From contig NZ_CP101456.1 in the NCBI RefSeq assembly GCF_024362485.1, positions 2,914,001-2,978,000 on the forward strand: a DNA stretch of 64,000 nt, given 5' to 3'. The position numbers were made by a program, and so were the translations under genes. This DNA comes from Natronobeatus ordinarius (GTDB lineage: Archaea; Halobacteriota; Halobacteria; Halobacteriales; Natrialbaceae). Positions within the stretch are counted from its first letter, which is position 1. Every line of letters begins with the position of its first letter. The notes beneath the pieces were generated by a model, which was given only the letters and a program-made list of their open reading frames with translations, made no database searches and was not told the origin of the DNA. Shown here piece after piece: positions 8,461 through 17,059 of the stretch.

Positions 8461-9717
8461 ATGAGCGAGGAAGCGAATCCGTTCGAAAGTTTGCAGTCGC
8501 AGATCGACGACGCAGCGGCGTACCTCGACGTCGGCGACGACGTTATCGAGCGCCTCAAACACCCCGAGCGCGTGCTCGAGACGAACCTCACCGTCGAACT
8601 CGATGACGGCTCGCTCGGTCGCTTCAAGGCGTTTCGCTCGCAGTTCAACGGCGACCGCGGGCCGTACAAAGGCGGCATCCGGTATCACCCAAACGTCACC
8701 CGCGACGAGGTGAAGGCGCTCTCGGGGTGGATGACGTACAAGACGGCCATCGTCGACATTCCGCTCGGCGGCGGCAAGGGTGGCATCATCGTCGACCCCT
8801 CCCAGTACAGCGAGGCCGAACTCGAGCGCATCACCCGTGCGTTCGCGGCGGAGCTGACGCCCATGATCGGCGTGGACAAGGACATCCCCGCCCCGGACGT
8901 CAACACCGGCCAGCGGGAGATGAACTGGATCAAGGACACCTACGAGACGATCGAGGACACGACCGAGCCGGGCGTCATCACCGGCAAGGCGCTGGACAGC
9001 GGCGGTAGCGAGGGTCGCGTCGAGGCGACGGGCCGCTCGACCGTGATCGCCGCTCGAGAGGCGTTCGACTACCTCGGACGGGACATCGCCGACGCGACCG
9101 TGGCCGTCCAGGGCTACGGCAACGCCGGCTGGATCTCCGCGAAGCTCGTCGAGGAACTCGGCGCGACCGTCGTCGCCGTCTCCGACTCGAGCGGCGCCGT
9201 CTACAACGAAGCCGGTCTCGACGCCCGCGACGTCAAGGCGTTCAAAAACGAGACGGGGTCGGTGTCGGGCTACGCCGACGCCGACGAGGAGCTCACCAAC
9301 GACGAGCTGCTCACCCTCGACGTCGACCTGCTGATCCCGGCCGCCCTCGAGAACGCGATCGACGCCGAGCTCGCCGCGGACGTGAAAGCCGACGTGATCT
9401 CCGAGGCCGCCAACGGGCCGATCACCCCCGGGGGTGACGAGGTGCTCGCCGGGAAGGACGTCGTCGTCATCCCGGACATCTTAGCGAACGCCGGCGGCGT
9501 CACCGTCTCCTACTTCGAGTGGGTGCAGAACCGCCAGCGCTTCTACTGGACCGAGGAGAAAGTCAACGCCGAACTCGAGGCGATCATCGGCGACGCCTTC
9601 GACGCGCTGACCGGGGCGTACGAAGAACACGACCTCGAGAACTTCCGCACCGCGGCGTACGTCGTCTCGATCCAGCGCGTCGTCGACGCGTTCGAGGAAG
9701 CGGGGACGTTCCCCTAG
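8461..9717 (+). CDS. gdhB: glutamate dehydrogenase (second copy)
   Basis: A 418-residue glutamate dehydrogenase. It has [12 protein letters not shown], the catalytic-lysine loop [20 protein letters not shown], and the Rossmann motif [16 protein letters not shown] followed by [20 protein letters not shown] sits near residue 345. It diverges clearly from the first copy over most of its length, but one 58-bp stretch is identical. The two enzymes may differ in coenzyme or direction, as is common for multiple GDHs in haloarchaea. That cannot be settled here. The ATG at 8461 has a TATA box at the leaderless distance. A strong hairpin follows the stop. The symbol is tentative. Confidence 0.92.
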   Translation: MSEEANPFESLQSQIDDAAAYLDVGDDVIERLKHPERVLETNLTVELDDGSLGRFKAFRSQFNGDRGPYKGGIRYHPNVTRDEVKALSGWMTYKTAIVDIPLGGGKGGIIVDPSQYSEAELERITRAFAAELTPMIGVDKDIPAPDVNTGQREMNWIKDTYETIEDTTEPGVITGKALDSGGSEGRVEATGRSTVIAAREAFDYLGRDIADATVAVQGYGNAGWISAKLVEELGATVVAVSDSSGAVYNEAGLDARDVKAFKNETGSVSGYADADEELTNDELLTLDVDLLIPAALENAIDAELAADVKADVISEAANGPITPGGDEVLAGKDVVVIPDILANAGGVTVSYFEWVQNRQRFYWTEEKVNAELEAIIGDAFDALTGAYEEHDLENFRTAAYVVSIQRVVDAFEEAGTFP

Positions 9718-9736
9718 TACCCTCCCAACCGTCGAC

Positions 9737-9778
9737 TGATGAGCGAAACCGATTGTGTTCAGCTGGTTTCGCTCATCA
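9737..9778 (+). terminator. 14-bp perfect inverted repeat after gdh stop
   Basis: TGATGAGCGAAACC (9737-9750) and its exact reverse complement (9765-9778) are separated by 14 bases. They begin 20 bp after the glutamate dehydrogenase stop codon, so a transcript hairpin or terminator-like end is likely. There is no T-run of bacterial type. Confidence 0.6.
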
Positions 9779-9799
9779 ATTCAGGCTTGGGAAGCCACT

Positions 9800-9883
9800 A
9801 GTGCTTTGCCAAGCCAGATCTGCAGGGTCGAATCCGTCGCCGAAGGCCGGTTCGACCCTGCAGTCGACGGTTGGCGGAGTACT
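9800..9883. repeat. 84-bp palindromic repeat element, copy 1
   Basis: The unit begins AGTGCTTTGCCAAGC and ends with a near-complement (GGTTGGCGGAGTACT). It contains an inner perfect inverted repeat TGCAGGGTCGAA / TTCGACCCTGCA. The whole unit can fold into one imperfect hairpin. Copy 2 abuts it directly and copy 3 lies at 25709-25792. No ORF is evident inside. Confidence 0.85.
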
Positions 9884-9967
9884 AGTGCTTTGCCAAGCCT
9901 GCTCTGCAGGGTCGAATTCGTCGCTGAAAGCCGGTTCGACCCTGCAGTCGACGCTTGGCGGAGCACG
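9884..9967. repeat. 84-bp palindromic repeat element, copy 2 (tandem)
   Basis: This is the same unit as copy 1, directly adjacent in the same orientation. It carries the same terminal and internal inverted repeats, with several substitutions in the loop region (GAATTCGTCGCTGAAAG). Confidence 0.85.
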
Positions 9968-10015
9968 AGGTCGCCCCAGCCGGAGCCGGTCGGCGAGTTC
10001 GTCGCGTATACGTAT

Positions 10016-10024
10016 CTATATTAT
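10016..10024 (+). promoter_or_regulatory. TATA box of acetolactate decarboxylase gene
   Basis: TATATTATA is centred about 28 bp upstream of the ATG at 10048, matching a leaderless transcript. Confidence 0.6.
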
Positions 10025-10047
10025 AGAGTCCTCACAAGACGAACACG

Positions 10048-10821
10048 ATGGGGGAACACAGACGTACCGTTCTCGTGGGCCTCGCGAGCGCCCTCGCCGG
10101 CTGTGCCGCGCCGGCGACGAAGCGTGAGCAGGGACAGAACGCCGACGCGGGGGACGGATCGGACACGCTGTATCACGTCTCGACGATCGACGCGCTCAGC
10201 TGCGGCCACTTCTCGGACGAGGTCGCCATCGGCGAGCTCCTCGACAACGGCGGCTTCGGCCTCGGAACCGTCAACGGGATCGACGGCGAGCTGGCGGTGG
10301 TCGACGGCGAGGCGTACGCGGTCAGCGGTGACGGAACGGCGACCGAGCTCGAGCGCTCGACGCGGACGCCGTTCGCCGCCGTGACGGCGTTCGAGCCCGA
10401 CGCGACCGTCGAACTCGAGAACGTCGAGAGCTTCGCCGACTTCGGCGACCGCGTGACCGAGGAGCTGCCCCGAACCGACCACTTCCACGCGCTGCGCGTC
10501 GAGGGGACGTTCGAGTACCTCCGGACGCGAAGCGTCGACGGACAGATCGAACCGTATCCGACCCTCGAGAAGGTCCTCGAGAACGAGACGATCTTCGAGT
10601 TCGAGGGCGTCGAGGGGAGCATGCCGACGTTCTTCATCCCCGAACAGTTCGAGGGGATCCACCCGCCGGGCTACCACGCACACTTCATCACGGCCGACCG
10701 CGACGGCGGCGGCCACGTCTACGACCTGCGCGCCGACTCGCTCACGGTCGAGATCGATCATCTCCAGTCGGTGCACGTCGAACTGGCCGAACGGGAAGTC
10801 GAGACGTATCCGCCGTGTTGA
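10048..10821 (+). CDS. budA: alpha-acetolactate decarboxylase, exported lipoprotein form
   Basis: A 257-residue protein matching the BudA/AlsD family, which converts 2-acetolactate to acetoin. After a lipoprotein-type signal (VGLASALAGC, Cys19), the body shows the expected N-terminal strand with LYHVSTIDALSCGHF. Near the C-terminus is the zinc-ligand segment GYHAHFITADRDGGGHVYD, with two His ligands plus the later His. Surface localisation is unusual for a central-carbon enzyme but is also known for some Gram-positive members. Its substrate could be acetolactate leaking from branched-chain amino-acid synthesis. No acetoin genes lie next to it. The start is supported by a TATA box. Confidence 0.88.
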   Translation: MGEHRRTVLVGLASALAGCAAPATKREQGQNADAGDGSDTLYHVSTIDALSCGHFSDEVAIGELLDNGGFGLGTVNGIDGELAVVDGEAYAVSGDGTATELERSTRTPFAAVTAFEPDATVELENVESFADFGDRVTEELPRTDHFHALRVEGTFEYLRTRSVDGQIEPYPTLEKVLENETIFEFEGVEGSMPTFFIPEQFEGIHPPGYHAHFITADRDGGGHVYDLRADSLTVEIDHLQSVHVELAEREVETYPPC

Positions 10822-11068
10822 TCGTCACACCGTATCGATGACTGCCACCGAGCACGCCCGCTGCACCATCGTCGACACCGACACATAGGCGCTCTTGCCG
10901 CTGGTCGACGAGCTGGGCCTCACCGATACCGAGCCTCGACTGACCGTCCTCGAGGAACACGTTCTTGCCACGACGGCAGGGTTCGGTCGCCCACGGAACG
11001 AGTCTACCGTCAGAGGTTTCCGCCGGCACAAACGATTTACACGAGCTAATTATATCTAATTACGACTC

Positions 11069-12040
11069 ATGCTGGAGAACTTCCCTGACTACGTAGCCGT
11101 CGACTATCAAGACGGCACTGACGAGGACCCCGAGGACTACCCGCACATCCAGAACAAGATCGAGAAGGCCATCGAGGTCACGGAGACGGCTCTCGAACAG
11201 TACGAGAATCCCGCAGTGATGTGGACCGGCGGGAAGGACTCGACGCTCGTGCTCTACTTCGTGAAAGAGGTCGCCGAACGGTACGGCCACGAGCTGCCGA
11301 CGGCGATCTTTATCGACCACTACCAGCACTTCGACGAGATCCACGCGTTCGTCGACCGGTGGGCCGACGAGTGGGACCTCGAGGTCGTCTACGCCCGAAA
11401 CGAGGACATCGGGGAGTACGTCGAGGCCGAGGACCTCGAACCCGGCGACGACATCCCGATCGAGGCGCTCTCAGAGCACAATCAGCACCACGTCCGCGAG
11501 ATCCTCGAGTACGAAGAGGACAGCTTCCCCTTCCTGCTCGACACCTACGCGGGTAACCACCTGTTGAAGACCGTCGCGCTGAACGACGCGCTCGAGGCGG
11601 ACGACGTCGACGGCGTTATCTCGGGCGTCCGCTGGGACGAACAGGAAGCTCGCGCGGACGAGACGTTCTTTTCGCCACGGCACGACCCCGACATCTACCC
11701 GCCCCACGACCGCGTCCACCCGATCCTCCAGTTCGACGAGGCCGCCGTCTGGGAGGCGTTCTGGAACTTCGTCGTTCCCGACACCGTAGCGGCGTTCCCC
11801 GACGACGGCTACGTCCCCGAGGGAACGGACGACATGCCCGGCGACCTCGAGCCCGAAGACACCCCCGTCTCGCCGAAGTACTGGGAGGGCTTTCGATCGC
11901 TCGGCAGCGAGATCAGCACGGAGAAAGCAAACGACGAGCCAGCCTGGTTACAGGACCTCGAGGGAACGACCGAACGCGCCGGGCGGGCCCAGGACAAAGA
12001 GGAGTTGATGGAACGGCTGCGCGATCTGGGCTATATGTGA
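11069..12040 (+). CDS. phosphoadenosine phosphosulfate reductase (CysH-like) family protein
   Basis: A 323-residue protein of the PAPS-reductase / ATP-pyrophosphatase fold. The PP-loop motif is MWTGGKDSTLVLYFVKEVA at about residues 50-68, followed by the IFIDHYQHFDEI strand. A C-terminal element holds GVRWDEQEARADE and DRVHPILQFDEAAVW. There are no cysteine pairs, so no iron-sulfur cluster is expected. In the family such proteins reduce (P)APS or transfer nucleotides; haloarchaeal members are often annotated generically as sulfate-assimilation proteins. An AT-rich TATA-like stretch lies just upstream of the ATG. The gene converges with the GLUG surface protein, only 6 bp between stops. Confidence 0.8.
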   Translation: MLENFPDYVAVDYQDGTDEDPEDYPHIQNKIEKAIEVTETALEQYENPAVMWTGGKDSTLVLYFVKEVAERYGHELPTAIFIDHYQHFDEIHAFVDRWADEWDLEVVYARNEDIGEYVEAEDLEPGDDIPIEALSEHNQHHVREILEYEEDSFPFLLDTYAGNHLLKTVALNDALEADDVDGVISGVRWDEQEARADETFFSPRHDPDIYPPHDRVHPILQFDEAAVWEAFWNFVVPDTVAAFPDDGYVPEGTDDMPGDLEPEDTPVSPKYWEGFRSLGSEISTEKANDEPAWLQDLEGTTERAGRAQDKEELMERLRDLGYM

Positions 12041-12046
12041 GACAGC

Positions 12047-13498
12047 TCAGCTGACCGGATCGCCGCTTCGCCAGGCGTCGATCACGTCGCGCAACAGATC
12101 GGTATCGATCTCGCTGCCGCGCCAGTTGTCGATCGCGTCGCGAAGGCCGTCGGTCTCGACGACGCCGTCTTCGTTGGTGTACGGCTCGAGGGGGCTCTCG
12201 TCATCGTCCTCGGCTGCGAGTTCAGGGTATCCGTCGGTGGTCGTCCAGGTGCCGTCGAAATCGAGGTCGTCCATCTCGTCCTCGGCGGAGGCACCCTGCA
12301 TCTCGTCCGTGGACAGTCCGGTCCCTGAGCCCGTTCCGCCGTCGACCTCGCCGAAGGCGGAATCCATCACATCCGAATTGTAATACACGTCTTCGACGGT
12401 GGCCTGGTTCAGCCCGGCCACCCCGCCCTCGTTAGCCAGTGGTCCGGAGGCTGCTCCCGTCGCGTACGACGTTCTGATCTCTGCCTGCTGGACGTTTTCA
12501 CCGACTAACGCACCGACGTTGTCGTTACCGTTGATCGTCGCACTCCCTCTGGCGTAGGAATTTTCGATCACGCCATCGTCGGAGTTCTTTCCGACCAATC
12601 CGCCGACGCCGGTCGAGGTCCACGAGAGGTCGATATCAGAGACATCACCCGTCGCCCACGATTTCGAGATCGTCCCCGTATTCTCTCCGACCAATCCACC
12701 CAGGAAGGACATCGCGCCTTCGACGATTCCCGTCGCAGAGGCGTTCGTGATGCTTCCGTTGTTCTTTCCAACCAATCCGCCGACAGTGATGTCACCAGTT
12801 ACGGGCCCCGTCGCGTGGGAGTCCACGATGGAGCCGTCGTTACGACCGACCAGCCCACCGGCAAAATCAGCTTGATACTGGTCCTCCGCAGTAACGGCCC
12901 CGTTCGCCGAACAGTCGGTAATCTCACCCCCCGATCCACCTGCGATGATGCCGACGTTATTCCTCCCTGTCACACCGGGCACGTCGACGTGAAGGTTCGT
13001 TACTTCCCCATCGAAACCGATGTTTGCGAACAACCCGATGTAGTCGTCCCCCGTTCCAGTTCTGTCGATCGCGAGACCAGAAATCGTGTGGCCGTTTCCG
13101 TCGAGCGTTCCGTCGAACCGCCACGTACTGGTCCCGATCGGATCCCATCCCTCGCCACCGTTCGCCGAGGGGGCCGCGTAGTCGTCGTAGCCGGCCGTCT
13201 CCTCGTCCAGGTCGTCGATCAGCACGAACTGGTCGTCCATGTTGGACGTGACGTTCTCGAGTTGCCCCCACGTCTCGATCTGGTAGGGGTCCTGTTCGGT
13301 ACCGGAACCGCCGGCAAACTCATCCGCACTCACGGTTCCACTGAACCCAACGACGGCACCCGTGAGCCCAACCCCGATCGTCGTGAGTGCCGTCCGTCGC
13401 GAGATCGATTCACTGGCTCCAGCCTTGCGCCCGGTTCGCTGATCCGCATCTCGTGTGCCCGCAACTGCTCGTCGCTTCGATTCGTTCTGCCTCTCCAT
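12047..13498 (-). CDS. Tat-exported GLUG-repeat surface protein with C-terminal dockerin-like module
   Basis: A 483-residue secreted protein. A twin-arginine signal (SRRTALTTIGVGLTGAVVG) lies at about residues 34-52. The body contains repeated GLUG-type segments (GGLVGKNNGSITNA, GGLVGENTGTISKS, GGLVGRNDGSI) of about 25-30 residues, which form a right-handed beta-helix-like stack. The last 44 residues are the dockerin-like module with DNW and DAW ends, shared with four other proteins here. The ATG at 13498 is preferred over a GTG three codons upstream. The role is likely adhesion or cell-surface structure; there is no enzymatic motif. It lies downstream of a similar GLUG protein in the same direction. 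Confidence 0.85.
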   Translation of the reverse strand: MERQNESKRRAVAGTRDADQRTGRKAGASESISRRTALTTIGVGLTGAVVGFSGTVSADEFAGGSGTEQDPYQIETWGQLENVTSNMDDQFVLIDDLDEETAGYDDYAAPSANGGEGWDPIGTSTWRFDGTLDGNGHTISGLAIDRTGTGDDYIGLFANIGFDGEVTNLHVDVPGVTGRNNVGIIAGGSGGEITDCSANGAVTAEDQYQADFAGGLVGRNDGSIVDSHATGPVTGDITVGGLVGKNNGSITNASATGIVEGAMSFLGGLVGENTGTISKSWATGDVSDIDLSWTSTGVGGLVGKNSDDGVIENSYARGSATINGNDNVGALVGENVQQAEIRTSYATGAASGPLANEGGVAGLNQATVEDVYYNSDVMDSAFGEVDGGTGSGTGLSTDEMQGASAEDEMDDLDFDGTWTTTDGYPELAAEDDDESPLEPYTNEDGVVETDGLRDAIDNWRGSEIDTDLLRDVIDAWRSGDPVS

Positions 13499-13886
13499 AC
13501 TGTTCACTTACGATGACTGTGTATATTTGTTAGGTGATCTGATAGTAATGTATGCGATGAGTTCAGAGTAAGTTCTCGGGGAAGCCACACGACGGGCTGA
13601 GAAAGCCGAGTGCTGAGTGGGCCCATGGAATCGGCCCGTTCCACAACTGTCGTCGCTGGTCAGCACTCCCACAGTGTCCGCGCCGTCGTATCGCTCCTGC
13701 TGCCAGCCGTACTGGTCACGGAGCGCATCCGTTCGGTCGAAGAGCGACGGCTACGGTGGCGAGCCTCCCCTGCCGGCTCATGGGTCACGATCGAACCAGC
13801 AGCTCACGGCTCAACTGTGACCGACGTCGATCGTCACGTCACCGCACTCGAGTCCAAAACCACCGTTTTCGCAGGGACGGCCGTCG
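13499..13886. other. 388-bp intergenic region between two GLUG genes
   Basis: This contains the AT-rich promoter region of the downstream GLUG gene near 13510-13560 (minus strand). The remaining bases show no recognisable gene. Reading frames there are arginine-rich and look spurious. Confidence 0.5.
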
Positions 13887-15386
13887 TCAGACGACCGGGT
13901 CGCCGGATCGCCAGGCGTCGATCACGTCCCGTAACAGGTCGGTGTCGATCTCGCCGCCCCGCCAGTCGTCGATCGCATCCCGGAGCCCATCGGTCCCGAC
14001 GATCCCATCGCCGTCAGTGTACGGTGTGAGGGGGTGCTCGAGCTCCCACGCGAGCGCCGGGTACGAATCGGTAGTCGTCCATGTGTCCGCGAAGTCGAAC
14101 TCGAGCAGGTTGTCCTCGGCGTCTTCGCCAGTCATGTCGTCGGTCGAAAGTCCGGTTATGCCGGTGGTATCACCGGAACCGACGCCGTCGTTCTGAGCCA
14201 GTTCGGGGCTGTTCTCGAAGTCCCAGTAGGAGTCGGTTACGTCACCGTCGTTCTGCCCGATGAGACCGCCGTGGTCGGAGTCGTCCGTCACGTCTCCCGT
14301 CACCATGCCAGTGGCGTACGTCTCAGTTACCTGCCCGCTACTGCCGACGTTTCCGACGAGTCCACCCACCTGATTGCTTCCGTTGACGTCGCCGGTCGCG
14401 TACGATCGCTCCACGACGCCCTCGTTGATCGAGCCGACGAGGCCGCCGAATCGGTATCCTGCTTTTATCGTTTCCTCGTAATCGCCCGTCACGTTGCCCG
14501 CGGTGTAGGTGTTGGCCACGTACCCGCTTTGGATCTCTCCGACGGCACCGCCAACGTACATTCCACCGTCGACGTCGGCCGCCGAAGCGGAGTTCTGAAC
14601 GACGCTGGTGTGAAATGCGTCATTGGTGTCCATCACTCCGACCAGCCCCCCGATGTAGTCCCCGCTCCCACGAACCTGGCCGTCGACGTGAGCGGAGTCG
14701 ACCGTTCCGTTCACGAGCGTGCCGACCAGCCCACCACCGTTGCTCCCGTAGTACGCCCGCACGTAGCCGTCGGTGACCGTCACGTCGTGCAGTTCGCCGT
14801 CCGTCAGCTCACCCACAACCGCACCGACGTTTTCGTCCCCTTTCACGAACGGGTTCTCGAGTTCGACCGATTCGATCGTCGCGCCCGCCGCGACACCGAA
14901 CAGACCGATGTCGTTCTCGTCAGTTCGGTCGATGGTGAGATTCGAAATGACGTATCCGTTCCCGTCGAACGAGCCGGTGAACGGGTCGGACTCATCGTCT
15001 GCGATCAGGATAATCGGGTCGTCGTCCATCCTGTCACCGATCGGTTCGAACCCGTCACCACCGTTCCAGTTTGCAGTCTCGCTCGCGTCGATATCACCCG
15101 ACAGCTCGTAGTGCGCCGAGAGATTCTGGTTTATCGCCTGCAGTTCGTCGACGCCGTGAATCCGGTACGGATCGTCCGGCGTCCCGTCTCCCTCGAGGTC
15201 ATCCTCGAGGACTTCGACGCCGTCGGCGTGACCCGTCGCCTCGTGGTCGGCACTCTCGACACCGGCTGTCACGCCGCCGACTGCCCCGAACAGCAACCCG
15301 ATCGAGACGGCGAGCAGCAGGACACCGAGTATCCCAGCTACTTGTATTCGCGATGGCGACGACCGCACAGCGGTCCATCTGGTCAT
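13887..15386 (-). CDS. GLUG-repeat surface protein with C-terminal dockerin-like module
   Basis: A 499-residue secreted protein. A long hydrophobic signal (VAGILGVLLLAVSIGLLFGA) spans about residues 17-36. The region DDPYRIHGVDELQAI starts a module type also seen in the giant protein. GLUG repeats follow (VGAVVGELTDG, GGLVGTLVNGT, GGLVGSINEGVVERSYATG), then a linker with SYWDFENSP. The protein ends in the shared DW/AW module. There is no PGF-CTERM tail or C-terminal membrane helix, so retention must rely on something else. It is transcribed as part of a run of five surface-protein genes on this strand. There is no detectable active site. Confidence 0.85.
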   Translation of the reverse strand: MTRWTAVRSSPSRIQVAGILGVLLLAVSIGLLFGAVGGVTAGVESADHEATGHADGVEVLEDDLEGDGTPDDPYRIHGVDELQAINQNLSAHYELSGDIDASETANWNGGDGFEPIGDRMDDDPIILIADDESDPFTGSFDGNGYVISNLTIDRTDENDIGLFGVAAGATIESVELENPFVKGDENVGAVVGELTDGELHDVTVTDGYVRAYYGSNGGGLVGTLVNGTVDSAHVDGQVRGSGDYIGGLVGVMDTNDAFHTSVVQNSASAADVDGGMYVGGAVGEIQSGYVANTYTAGNVTGDYEETIKAGYRFGGLVGSINEGVVERSYATGDVNGSNQVGGLVGNVGSSGQVTETYATGMVTGDVTDDSDHGGLIGQNDGDVTDSYWDFENSPELAQNDGVGSGDTTGITGLSTDDMTGEDAEDNLLEFDFADTWTTTDSYPALAWELEHPLTPYTDGDGIVGTDGLRDAIDDWRGGEIDTDLLRDVIDAWRSGDPVV

Positions 15387-15437
15387 GCCCGCTCATTCAG
15401 CCAAACGATCATAAACCCGGACTAACGAACGAGTAAT

Positions 15438-15456
15438 CTTCGAGGTTACCTCGAAG
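15438..15456. promoter_or_regulatory. 8-bp perfect inverted repeat upstream of GLUG gene
   Basis: CTTCGAGG-TTA-CCTCGAAG sits 52-70 bp upstream of the start codon at 15386. It is a candidate operator or hairpin in the 197-bp gap between the fibre gene and the GLUG gene. No regulator can be assigned. Confidence 0.4.
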
Positions 15457-15583
15457 TATGTTGCTACAGTCGATTGGTTTATTCACGGGACAGGTCATCA
15501 CCATCGTCGTCCCTAAGCGCGCCAGTTTGTGTGACCCGTCATCGATTCGTTTACCCGGCAGAATCGGTCACTCGAGCGCCCAA

Positions 15584-16864
15584 CTACGAGTTCGGGTCCG
15601 CCGCCCCGTTTGGCTCGTCCGACGTCAGCGTATCCGAGTGCTCGCTCGAGTCTGCCGTCTCCGCCGTCGTCGTCACCGTCCCGTTCGGTAGCTTGTACGT
15701 TACGAACTGGAACGCTCGTTGGACGGCGTTGCCGTCGGAATCCTCGAACTCGACAATGAGGTCGCCGGAGTTGCTGGTTATGCGCCACTGGGCATGGTTG
15801 ACTGGCGTCACGACGGTCACATAGTTGTTGAAGAAGTAATATTCGTTAGTGAAATTGATCCGGTAGCGCTCTCCACCGCTGTTCCACTGGGCACTCTCGA
15901 CGTTGACGGCGTTCTCGATCGACCCATCGGCGTTGATGTGGCCCTTCGCGATCGGGCCGGCCGTTCGCTGCGGGGTTTCGTCCGCGAACGCGAGCTCGCC
16001 ACCGAGTTCGGTGTCGCCGGTCGTCTCGTGGTCGCCGTCCGTCTTGCTGTCGCCGGAGGAGTACACCCCGTAGCCCGACCCCGACGAGTCAATTCCACCA
16101 ACGGCCCAGCCATCCGGTGTATAGCTTCGCCCGAGAACCCCGTAGGCCATCCCGCTCGTCGCCGCCGCCATCCCGAAGACGCCACCAGCATCGACCACCC
16201 CGTCGTCGTCGCCACTCAGATCGGTGACGCCGGAGACGCCGATGCCCGAGCCCGTGAACGAACTGTGGTCGTAGTCGTCCGAGGTAGCGAAGCCAGCGAC
16301 ACCCCGTCCGTTGACGGATTCGGAGACGCCCCTGACGCCGTGGGTGGTTTCGTCGCCGGTCGCCGTTCCTTCGACTCCGGCAGGAACGACTTCCGGGGTC
16401 GAACCGTTGTTCGCGTCGGCGTCGGCGATTCCGGCAACGCCGCGGGTTTCCGCCGCGACATCCGTGGCGGATGCGTGGCCGGTGACGCCGGTGGCGTCGT
16501 CGTCGTCCGTCGTCGCGACGATCTCGGTCGCCTCGAGGTCGACCGTGTGCAACGCGTTGAGGGGGCGATCCGCGGTTCCGACCTGCCCCTGTGGCTGCGT
16601 CTGAGCGGTGGCCGTCCCGGCTCCGAGGCCCAGTAACGCGAGGGCGCCACCCGCCTGCAGGACGCCGCGGCGACCGACCGACAGCGTTCCGCCGTCACTG
16701 GACGGTGGGGCCGCCGGACCGTCGTCGACCAGTTCGTCGATCCGATTCTCCTGTCGCTCGATCGTCTCCTGCTGGCTCTCGATGATCGATTCGAGCGCCT
16801 CGATGCGGTCTTCGATGGACTGTTCGTCGGTCGTCTCCGTCGATCGCTGTGGTTCGTCAGTCAT
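15584..16864 (-). CDS. beta-roll fibre protein with N-terminal coiled coil and internal Tat signal
   Basis: A 426-residue protein. Residues about 16-46 form a coiled coil (LESIIESQQETIE core). A twin-arginine motif then occurs unusually late (GRRGVLQAGGALALLG, Arg65-66), followed by AQTQPQGQVGTADRPLNAL, a segment also found in the S74 protein. The middle (about 120-300) is Gly/Val-rich with repeats such as GVRGVSES, GVAGFATS, GIGVSGV, GVFGMAA and GVLGRSY, which suggests a beta-roll. The C-terminal 130 residues form a different, non-repetitive beta domain. It lacks the DW module. The ATG at 16864 is chosen because the upstream extension is not conserved-looking. It is probably a surface fibre exported already folded. 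Confidence 0.75.
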   Translation of the reverse strand: MTDEPQRSTETTDEQSIEDRIEALESIIESQQETIERQENRIDELVDDGPAAPPSSDGGTLSVGRRGVLQAGGALALLGLGAGTATAQTQPQGQVGTADRPLNALHTVDLEATEIVATTDDDDATGVTGHASATDVAAETRGVAGIADADANNGSTPEVVPAGVEGTATGDETTHGVRGVSESVNGRGVAGFATSDDYDHSSFTGSGIGVSGVTDLSGDDDGVVDAGGVFGMAAATSGMAYGVLGRSYTPDGWAVGGIDSSGSGYGVYSSGDSKTDGDHETTGDTELGGELAFADETPQRTAGPIAKGHINADGSIENAVNVESAQWNSGGERYRINFTNEYYFFNNYVTVVTPVNHAQWRITSNSGDLIVEFEDSDGNAVQRAFQFVTYKLPNGTVTTTAETADSSEHSDTLTSDEPNGAADPNS

Positions 16865-17059
16865 GAGTTTCCTCGTTTCGTTTGGTCTCGGTTTCGGCGT
16901 TTCGCGGTTGCTCGTCCTCACTCGCCCGTGATGCGTTCGGTGCATCGCTCACCACCCTGTGGTCGATTGACCCGGATACCGCCGAGCGCGTTCCGGGACG
17001 CTGGGTGTCCGCTCTCGAAGCGGTGATTCCCGGTGCGGTTCGCTCGAGCGGCGCCCCCA

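Noticed and set aside
10839-11040. Possible remnant of a gene after budA (MTATEHARC, then an in-frame stop, then LLPLVDELGL)
   Set aside because: A stop after 16 codons and no recognised family; it could be chance, so not annotated.
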